9,234 bases of DNA, taken from assembly GCA_031259935.1 (NCBI GenBank), contig JAIRKV010000273.1:1-9234 (forward strand), given 5' to 3'. This stretch comes from Prevotellaceae bacterium (lineage in GTDB: Bacteria; Bacteroidota; Bacteroidia; Bacteroidales; UBA932). The notes beneath the pieces are model-generated. The model was not told where the DNA came from and did no database searches. It saw only the letters and a list, made by a program, of their open reading frames with translations. This document shows positions 1-5,173 of the stretch, in pieces (position 1 is the first letter of the stretch; each line of letters opens with the position of its first letter). The translations under genes were made by a program, and so were the position numbers.

Positions 1-122
1 AATAAGGTTTTTTCTTATTTTCTATCAAACAGTAGTGAAAAAATTTAGAAAAATGCAAAATTTTGATTAAATGTAACACAAAAGGCATAATTTGTAAACA
101 TCGTGATGCAGGCACTTAATTT

Positions 123-138
123 CGGCTGATAACAGCCG
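123..138. repeat. Short perfect palindrome upstream of the porin promoter
   Basis: CGGCTG (123-128) and CAGCCG (133-138) are perfect inverted copies around a 4-base ATAA loop. The centre lies about 30 bases upstream of the -7 box at 160-167, where an activator site or operator could sit. It could also be the end hairpin of a gene lying further left, but no T-run follows it, which argues against a standard intrinsic terminator. To its left, positions 1-122 are AT-rich, with stops in all forward frames by base 70 and nothing recognisable. Function is unproven. Confidence 0.4.
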
Positions 139-159
139 TCGCTTTATTGATTTCCAAAA

Positions 160-167
160 TATCTTTG
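160..167 (+). promoter_or_regulatory. Candidate Bacteroidota -7 box for the porin/transglycosylase operon
   Basis: TATCTTTG matches the Bacteroidota primary-sigma -7 consensus TAnnTTTG. It would start transcription around 173-175 and leave a leader of about 36 bases before the ATG at 211. No convincing -33 TTTG is present at the usual spacing. A second match, TATTTTTG at 199-206, has a TTTG 22 bases upstream (173-176), but it would start transcription at or inside the start codon. I therefore prefer the first box, without excluding a leaderless transcript from the second. Confidence 0.5.
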
Positions 168-210
168 CACTGTTTGTACTTAAACCGATAAAATTCATTA
201 TTTTTGTAAA

Positions 211-2205
211 ATGAAACGATATTTTTTGAAATATATTTTGTCGCTCGCTTTAATGATAATCGGTAGTGAAATCTTTTGCCAAACCGATTCTTTAGACATT
301 TTGGTAGGCGCAACAGGCAAAGAGGAAAAAACAAAAACCGATACTTTACTTACATATATTTTCGACGACTGGCACAAAAATATTCTTAATTTTTCGTGGA
401 TACACAATCCGTATTTTAATACGGTGGAACGTATTCCCATCAACGATACTTTGCCTGATGATGTGCGAATAGAATATCCGTTTTTCAAAACTTCGACAGG
501 CGCATCTTTTCTTGGAGCGGCGGGAAGCGCAGCCGTTTCTCACAACTTTTTTCAACGCAAAAGCAATGAATATTTCAAGTTTTTCGAACCTTACGATGTG
601 TACGCTTTCAATCCCGAAAATACGCCCTTTTATAATACCAAACGACCATTTACCGTTTTGTCGTATCAAACATCGGGAAGCAAACTTACCGAAGAATCGA
701 ATATCAGAATATTGCACACGCAAAATATCAAGCCGGAACTGAACTTCGGACTGCTTTATCAACGCTATGGCACAAGAGGACAATACGCAAACGAAGCAAC
801 CGACAATAAAGCATTTTCACTGTTTGCCGATTATACGGGAAAACGCTACGTGGCTCATGCTGCTTATACTTTCAACAATATTTCGAACAGAGAAAACGGC
901 GGAATAAAAAACGACGGAGATATTACCGATACCGTTATTACTTCCGAAGATATTGCAGTAAACCTTTTAAATGCCCGCAACACATTGCAAAAACATACAC
1001 TTTTTCTTACTCATTCTCTGGGTATTCCTCTTGATTTTTTCAAAAAAAACAAAACCGAAAACGCCGAAACAAAAACAGGCGAAGGAACATTGATATATTT
1101 AGGCAATTCGCTTGAATACACAACTTTCAAACGCATATATTCGGATGCAATCGGCGAAAACGAAGATTACTATCAAAATTGGTATTACAATGCAGCCCGC
1201 TCGCGCGACTCGTCGGGTACATCGTTTTTTGATGCTAAAATTTTTGCCCGACTTCAGCCCTGGGCTTCGGATGCAATAATTTCTGCAATTGCAGGCGGAT
1301 TAGCCTATCGCAATCAAAAATATTATGCATTCAACCCCGAACAGTATCTTACAAACGCAAATACGGATTCGGAAAATAATTTGTATTTTTATGCAAATGC
1401 CGCCGGAAAATTTAACAAATATTTTGAATGGAACGGCTATACGCGATATTTTATAACAGGTAAAACAAATTTTACAGTAGATGGCAATATTCGCATTTCG
1501 TTATATCCCGTTACAAACGGAATACATTTTAAAGGAAGATTTTTATTTCAATATTACGAGGCTAATTTCTTTGAAAAAAATTATTATTCGAACCATTTGA
1601 TATGGAATAATGACTTTGCAACAACAACACGCACACAAATTGAAGGCACGGTTTCGATTCCCGACTGGGATTTGGAATTGGGAATGAAGCAGGCGCTGAT
1701 ACAAAACTATATTTACAGCGACACTTCGGCTTTGCTGCATCAATATGCAGATAATTTGAGCGTTACATCGTTTTTTTTAAGAAAAAATTTTAAACTCGGA
1801 TTATTCCGTTTCGACAACGAAATATTGATGCAGGTTTCGAGCAATGAACAAATCATTCCCCTGCCCGAAATAAGCGCACATGCAAGCTGGTATTTGCAGG
1901 CGCCTCTGGTAAAATCGGTGCTTACCGCACAGATAGGACTGGACGTTCGTTATAATACAAGTTATTATGCTTATGCATACAATCCCGCTCTGGGTGATTT
2001 TCATGTTCAGGCAGAGAAAAAAACAGGGAATTTTCCTTATGTTGAAGCATTTGCAAATTTCAAATGGAAACGTACCGTGATTTTCGTGAAAATGGCAAAT
2101 GTATTGAAAGACTCATGCGGCTCCGAATACTTTTCGGCTTTGCACTATCCGCGAAACAACACAATGTTGCTTCGACTTGGCATAACCTGGCACTTTTTTA
2201 ATTAA
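211..2205 (+). CDS. Putative outer-membrane porin (Porin_10-like beta-barrel)
   Basis: This 664-residue protein begins with a signal peptide (residues 1 to about 23: basic MKRYFLK, hydrophobic core, probable cleavage at FC-Q). The rest is rich in aromatic residues, Asn, Thr and alternating polar/hydrophobic stretches, as expected for outer-membrane beta-strands, and it ends in an aromatic strand (GITWHFFN). The region at about residues 120-230, with FYNTKRPFTVLSY, an HTQNIKPELNFGLLYQRYG stretch, YTGKRY and ENGGI, resembles the Bacteroidota 'putative porin' family (Porin_10), and the length fits that family. The role would be a passive channel across the outer membrane; the substrate cannot be read from sequence. 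ATG 211 is chosen because it gives a clean signal peptide. The stop is 10 bases before the next gene, so the two are probably co-transcribed. Family assignment is from recalled motifs; the barrel and export features are seen directly. Confidence 0.83.
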   Translation: MKRYFLKYILSLALMIIGSEIFCQTDSLDILVGATGKEEKTKTDTLLTYIFDDWHKNILNFSWIHNPYFNTVERIPINDTLPDDVRIEYPFFKTSTGASFLGAAGSAAVSHNFFQRKSNEYFKFFEPYDVYAFNPENTPFYNTKRPFTVLSYQTSGSKLTEESNIRILHTQNIKPELNFGLLYQRYGTRGQYANEATDNKAFSLFADYTGKRYVAHAAYTFNNISNRENGGIKNDGDITDTVITSEDIAVNLLNARNTLQKHTLFLTHSLGIPLDFFKKNKTENAETKTGEGTLIYLGNSLEYTTFKRIYSDAIGENEDYYQNWYYNAARSRDSSGTSFFDAKIFARLQPWASDAIISAIAGGLAYRNQKYYAFNPEQYLTNANTDSENNLYFYANAAGKFNKYFEWNGYTRYFITGKTNFTVDGNIRISLYPVTNGIHFKGRFLFQYYEANFFEKNYYSNHLIWNNDFATTTRTQIEGTVSIPDWDLELGMKQALIQNYIYSDTSALLHQYADNLSVTSFFLRKNFKLGLFRFDNEILMQVSSNEQIIPLPEISAHASWYLQAPLVKSVLTAQIGLDVRYNTSYYAYAYNPALGDFHVQAEKKTGNFPYVEAFANFKWKRTVIFVKMANVLKDSCGSEYFSALHYPRNNTMLLRLGITWHFFN

Positions 2206-2215
2206 AAAACATACT

Positions 2216-3283
2216 TTGAAACCTGATAAAACCTTTAAAACCAGCCTGATTCGGCGACATAAAACCAAAATCATTTTGTTTGTCGTTTGTTTGATATTAT
2301 TTTATCCGAAGAAAATTGCCGACAATCAAACTCTTTTTTATTTTGTAAAAAACGATTGCCTTACCGTTGCGCTCGGAACAAATAATAATGCATATTTTTT
2401 GAAAAACGGTCAAGTGGAAGGTTATCAATTTGAACTGATACAGAAATATTGCCATGCAATAAACCGCAAACCTGTTTTTATACTTGAAGAAGATATGAAC
2501 AAACGGTTAAATTTGCTTTTTTCAAATAATGTTGATATCGTCGTGTGCGATACAAAAACAGACAGTATCTTACAGATTAAAACTATTAATTCTGTTTGTA
2601 TTGATGAAAATTTTTCACAGGCATGTTGGCTTGTTAATGAAAAAAATAACGGATTGGCACGAAATTTAAATACATGGTTAAACGCATATATTGAAACAAA
2701 AGAGTATAAACTTTCGGCGGCAAAATATAACCTTGCCCGAAGAGTGAACAGGCGTCAAACATATATTTCAAAATACGATGATTTGATAAAAAAATACAGC
2801 GCCGAAATTGCTTGGGACTGGCGATTGATTGCTGCGCTTATATGTCAGGAATCGCAGTTTACGCCCGATGCCAGATCGCGCAAGGATGCAGCGGGATTGA
2901 TGCAAATACGCCGACAAACGGCAAAATTTCTCGGATTCGACAGCATAACCGGCAATGAAGAAAATATTGCCGCAGGAATAAAATTAATTAAATTTCTGGA
3001 AAATTATTTTGCCAAAGATTCGACCATAACCGAAGCAGAACGCATAAAATTTGTGCTTGCCGCCTATAATTCGGGACATGCTAAAATTGATGGATTCAGA
3101 AAAAACACCGAACAGAAAGGACGGAATCCGGACATTTGGAACGATGTTGAAAATACAAATAAAAAAGAAAACAGCGACAAAAATTCACCGTCGCCACAAA
3201 AACATTTTTTAAGCAAAGAAACAGTTTCGTTTGTACGCGAAATCCTCGAACGCTACGAACATTATAAAAATTTTTTTCCATAA
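2216..3283 (+). CDS. Membrane-anchored MltF-like lytic transglycosylase with shortened solute-binding domain
   Basis: This 355-residue protein likely cleaves peptidoglycan glycan strands in the periplasm to give 1,6-anhydro-muropeptides. Residues 18-30 form one hydrophobic anchor. Residues about 48-172 resemble a family-3 solute-binding domain (LTVALGTNNNAYF, VEGYQFELIQKY, then SQACWLV and LNTWLNAYIETKEYK), but span only about 125 residues against the usual 220 or so, as if one lobe were missing. Residues about 190-355 form the SLT domain: LICQESQFTPDAR with catalytic Glu212, AAGLMQI (227-231), an NIAAGIKLI stretch, the AAYNSGHAKI motif near 282-291, and the C-terminal ETVSFVREILERYEHY typical of Bacteroidota MltF-like enzymes. 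The usual Gly-Ala before GLMQ is Asp-Ala, and the usual MP after MQI is RR. The start is TTG at 2216: the frame is closed upstream by TAA at 2183 and the first in-frame ATG is at codon 94, after the anchor. It probably forms an operon with the porin. Confidence 0.85.
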   Translation: MKPDKTFKTSLIRRHKTKIILFVVCLILFYPKKIADNQTLFYFVKNDCLTVALGTNNNAYFLKNGQVEGYQFELIQKYCHAINRKPVFILEEDMNKRLNLLFSNNVDIVVCDTKTDSILQIKTINSVCIDENFSQACWLVNEKNNGLARNLNTWLNAYIETKEYKLSAAKYNLARRVNRRQTYISKYDDLIKKYSAEIAWDWRLIAALICQESQFTPDARSRKDAAGLMQIRRQTAKFLGFDSITGNEENIAAGIKLIKFLENYFAKDSTITEAERIKFVLAAYNSGHAKIDGFRKNTEQKGRNPDIWNDVENTNKKENSDKNSPSPQKHFLSKETVSFVREILERYEHYKNFFP

Positions 3284-3288
3284 TAAAA

Positions 3289-3311
3289 CAGTCGCTCCTT
3301 AAAAAGCGCTG
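3289..3311 (+). terminator. Weak hairpin after the transglycosylase gene
   Basis: CAGTCGCT (3289-3296) can pair with AGCGCTG (3305-3311) with a single T bulge around an 8-base loop. It lies 5 bases after the stop codon, where a terminator is expected. No U-tract follows, so intrinsic termination is uncertain. It may instead be a remnant of the CGTCATTGCG repeat family, since GTCGCTCCT is also a piece of that family's arm. Confidence 0.3.
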
Positions 3312-3338
3312 AAATCATTTGTTATAAATGCGAATGAC

Positions 3339-3371
3339 GTTTAAATGTTTAAATATTTAAAAAATTTAAAG
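3339..3371. repeat. Octamer tandem array, NTTTAAAN (4 units)
   Basis: Units are GTTTAAAT (3339-3346), GTTTAAAT (3347-3354), ATTTAAAA (3355-3362) and, after one extra A, ATTTAAAG (3364-3371). The core TTTAAA is self-complementary. The array directly abuts GCGAATGACG, which is the terminal sequence of the dispersed element family read outward. The first 23 bases match 3612-3634 at all but two positions. Confidence 0.8.
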
Positions 3372-3395
3372 ATTGAAGACAAAACAGAAATAGAA

Positions 3396-3569
3396 CGTTT
3401 TTGTGAAGAATGAAATGACAAAGCAACCCGGAAATAATGAAAAACAAAAGAACAATAAAGTAATAAGGTTGGTGGGTGTGTGTTATGTTTTGCTACTAAG
3501 GTTGTTTTGTTTTTGAAATAAGGTGGAAATAAGGTTTTTTGTTTTGGCGTTTCATTTTTTGTAATGACG
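3396..3569. repeat. Decayed inverted-repeat element of the CGTCATTGCG family
   Basis: The left arm (3396-3431) aligns without gaps to the arm at 9032-9067 with 24 of 36 bases identical. Ten of the twelve differences are transitions, eight of them toward A or T. The right arm (3534-3569), ending TAATGACG, aligns in inverted orientation with 22 of 36 identical, and nine of fourteen differences are C-to-T or G-to-A. Further in, AAAAACAAAAGAACAA (3440-3455) is nearly complementary to TTGTTTTGTTTTT (3502-3514), so the element could fold as one long imperfect hairpin. The interior carries four copies of TAAGGT (3464, 3497, 3519, 3530). It encodes nothing recognisable. These identities were counted by eye. 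Confidence 0.6.
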
Positions 3570-3583
3570 TTTTTCTTTGCCAC

Positions 3584-3605
3584 AAGTCGGCAATCGAAGC
3601 GACTT
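3584..3605. repeat. Small inverted repeat AAGTCG/CGACTT
   Basis: AAGTCG (3584-3589) and CGACTT (3600-3605) are perfect inverted copies around a 10-base loop, just left of the second octamer array. The loop and right arm (CAATCGAAGCGAC) resemble shuffled pieces of the dispersed element's GAAGCGACGAAGCAATCC arm, so this may be a further remnant. No function is claimed. Confidence 0.35.
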
Positions 3606-3611
3606 TGGGGA

Positions 3612-3651
3612 TTTTAAATTTTTAAATATTTAAATCTTTAAATTATTAAAT
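3612..3651. repeat. Octamer tandem array, NTTTAAAT (5 units)
   Basis: Five units run in strict 8-base register: TTTTAAAT, TTTTAAAT, ATTTAAAT, CTTTAAAT and TATTAAAT. With the array at 3339-3371 it flanks the decayed element at 3396-3569. An 8-base period is not that of a CRISPR and there are no spacers. It could be replication slippage, an AT-rich bendable segment, or part of a composite repeat. Confidence 0.85.
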
Positions 3652-3750
3652 GTCAAATGTTTTTTTATTTTGCACAATTCTCCGGATAACCGATATTAAT
3701 AAATTTTACGGTTATTGATGTTAATTTATCAATATTTTTATTATTTATAT

Positions 3751-3758
3751 TATCTTTG
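3751..3758 (+). promoter_or_regulatory. Bacteroidota -7 box for trkA
   Basis: TATCTTTG exactly fits TAnnTTTG and lies 23 bases before the trkA ATG, which predicts a start of transcription near 3764-3766 and a leader of about 17 bases. No clear -33 TTTG is present at about 19-22 bases upstream. The next gene has no -7 box in its short leader, so this promoter probably serves both trkA and the M16 peptidase. Confidence 0.65.
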
Positions 3759-3781
3759 TGCATTGTTTAATATTATAATAA

Positions 3782-5125
3782 ATGAAAATCATAATTGCAG
3801 GAGCAGGAGAAGTCGGTCTTTATCTGGCACAGTTATTTACAAGCGCATATCATGATGTTACCATAATTGATTCGAAGGAAGAACGATTGCGCAAAGTCGA
3901 GTCTGTTGCCGATGCACTTACCATTGACGGACTGCCTACGTCCATATCGGTTTTGAACGAAGCAAACATCAGGCGAGCCGATTTGTTTATTGCAGTAAAT
4001 CCTGCCGAAGATCAGGACATGAATATTACCTGCGCCCTGCTGGCAAAAACTTTGGGCGCAAAACGCGTAATAGCGCGAATCAACAATAATGAATATCTTT
4101 TTCCGTACAACAAGGAAATTTTTTTGAATCTCGGAATAGATTATCTTATTTATCCCGAACGCATTGCGTCCAACGAAATTATTAAGTTGCTGCGCCGGAC
4201 GGGAACATCCGAATACATTGATTTTTCGGGAGGCAAGTTGCAGCTGATAGTTGCAAAACTTGAAGAAGGAGCGCCTTTGACTGATAAAACGGCAGAATTT
4301 TTGAAATCGGAAAACAGCAACATTCAAGGCAAAATTATTGCAATTACGCGCAACGGAAAGACATCAATAATAAACGAAACCAATGAATTTCAGATTGGCG
4401 ATACTGTTTATTTTATTGCCGAGAGCGAACATGCGGACGATATTTTACGCATTTGCGGAAAAATAAATATTAACGTTCGCAATTTAATGATACTTGGCGG
4501 AAGCCGCATCGGAACACGCGTTGCACGCGAACTTGAAGACAGAACAAATATAAAAATTATTGAAAACGATATGGAAAAATGCGAAAAACTTGCCGAAAAC
4601 CTTCCAAAATCATTGGTTATAAGCGGAGATGGGCGAAGCATGGATTTGCTTGTTGAAGAAGAAGTGAAAAACATGGATGCCTTTGTTGCCGTTACGGGAA
4701 GTTCGGAAATAAATATTCTGGCATGCATGTCGGCAAAGCGTTTGGGTGTAAAAAAAACGATTGCCGAAGTCGAAAATATCGATTATATAAAATTTGCCGA
4801 AGATTTGGGAATAGATACCGTAATCAATAAAAAAATTATTGCGGCAAGTAAAATTTTCCGATTTACAATAGAATCAGACGTTCAAACGGTAAAATATTTA
4901 CCCGGATCGGACGCTAAAATTCTCGAATTTATTGTAAAACCGGGAAGCACGGCAACCAAAAAGAAAATAGGCGAACTCAATTTTAACGATGCCGCAATAT
5001 GTGGAATAATTCGCGGAGATACAAGCATTATTGCAGCAGATGAGATTGAAATAAAACCGTACGACAGAGTAATACTGTTTACGTTTTCGCCGGCAATATC
5101 GCAAATAAGCAAATATTTCGGATAA
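3782..5125 (+). CDS. trkA: Trk system potassium-uptake regulatory subunit TrkA
   Basis: TrkA is the cytoplasmic nucleotide-binding ring that gates the Trk/Ktr potassium channel subunit at the inner membrane. The 447-residue length and the duplicated layout match full-length bacterial TrkA. The first RCK-N Rossmann domain begins at residue 1 with IIIAGAGEVG (G7, G9, G12) and an acidic strand end at D30. The first RCK-C domain covers about 140-225. The second Rossmann domain begins near 234 with MILGGSRIG (G239, G240, G244) and has Glu261 at the equivalent strand end. A second RCK-C domain runs from about 370 to the end. ATG 3782 puts the nucleotide-binding strand at the N-terminus, as in the family, and follows a good -7 box. 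The usual membrane partner gene trkH is not adjacent: the next gene, 48 bases on, is a peptidase. TrkH may be encoded elsewhere. Confidence 0.95.
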   Translation: MKIIIAGAGEVGLYLAQLFTSAYHDVTIIDSKEERLRKVESVADALTIDGLPTSISVLNEANIRRADLFIAVNPAEDQDMNITCALLAKTLGAKRVIARINNNEYLFPYNKEIFLNLGIDYLIYPERIASNEIIKLLRRTGTSEYIDFSGGKLQLIVAKLEEGAPLTDKTAEFLKSENSNIQGKIIAITRNGKTSIINETNEFQIGDTVYFIAESEHADDILRICGKININVRNLMILGGSRIGTRVARELEDRTNIKIIENDMEKCEKLAENLPKSLVISGDGRSMDLLVEEEVKNMDAFVAVTGSSEINILACMSAKRLGVKKTIAEVENIDYIKFAEDLGIDTVINKKIIAASKIFRFTIESDVQTVKYLPGSDAKILEFIVKPGSTATKKKIGELNFNDAAICGIIRGDTSIIAADEIEIKPYDRVILFTFSPAISQISKYFG

Positions 5126-5173
5126 AATATGGAAATTTTCATTTATAAAAATATTAAAATAATTCAAAGTATT

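Larger units (their letters stand above)
3284..3781. other. 498-bp repeat-dense intergenic region
   Basis: I find no credible gene here. The 80-codon reverse frame at 3341-3583 lies on repeat sequence and has no recognisable domain. In order the region holds a weak hairpin (3289-3311), a fragment ending GCGAATGACG (3330-3339), an octamer array (3339-3371), a decayed inverted-repeat element (3396-3569), another hairpin (3584-3605), a second octamer array (3612-3651), a plain AT-rich stretch, and the trkA promoter (3751-3758). The top strand is A-rich at about 3372-3460 and G/T-rich with few C at about 3461-3547. This strand asymmetry is what two complementary arms of a long hairpin would give. 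Confidence 0.75.

Noticed and set aside
1..70. Possible tail of an upstream gene at the left edge
   Set aside because: Frames 1 and 2 are open only to bases 48 and 70, with no recognisable residues, so a gene end cannot be supported.
346..783. Reverse-strand open frame within the porin gene
   Set aside because: It is a shadow of the porin coding frame, is Cys/Arg/Phe-rich and has no recognisable domain; similar opposite-strand frames over trkA and the peptidase were dropped for the same reason.
3341..3583. Reverse-strand 80-codon open frame in the long intergenic region
   Set aside because: It lies on the octamer array and the decayed element, its C-terminus is translated repeat, no domain is recognisable and no promoter motif is in place.
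3339..3651. Possible CRISPR array or replication origin from the AT-rich tandem repeats
   Set aside because: The 8-base units have no spacers and no cas genes are nearby. No DnaA-box cluster or replication gene is seen, so an origin is unsupported.
5129..5173. Upstream ATG for the M16 peptidase
   Set aside because: It would place 15 residues in front of an otherwise perfect lipoprotein signal peptide with Cys20, so ATG 5174 is the better start.
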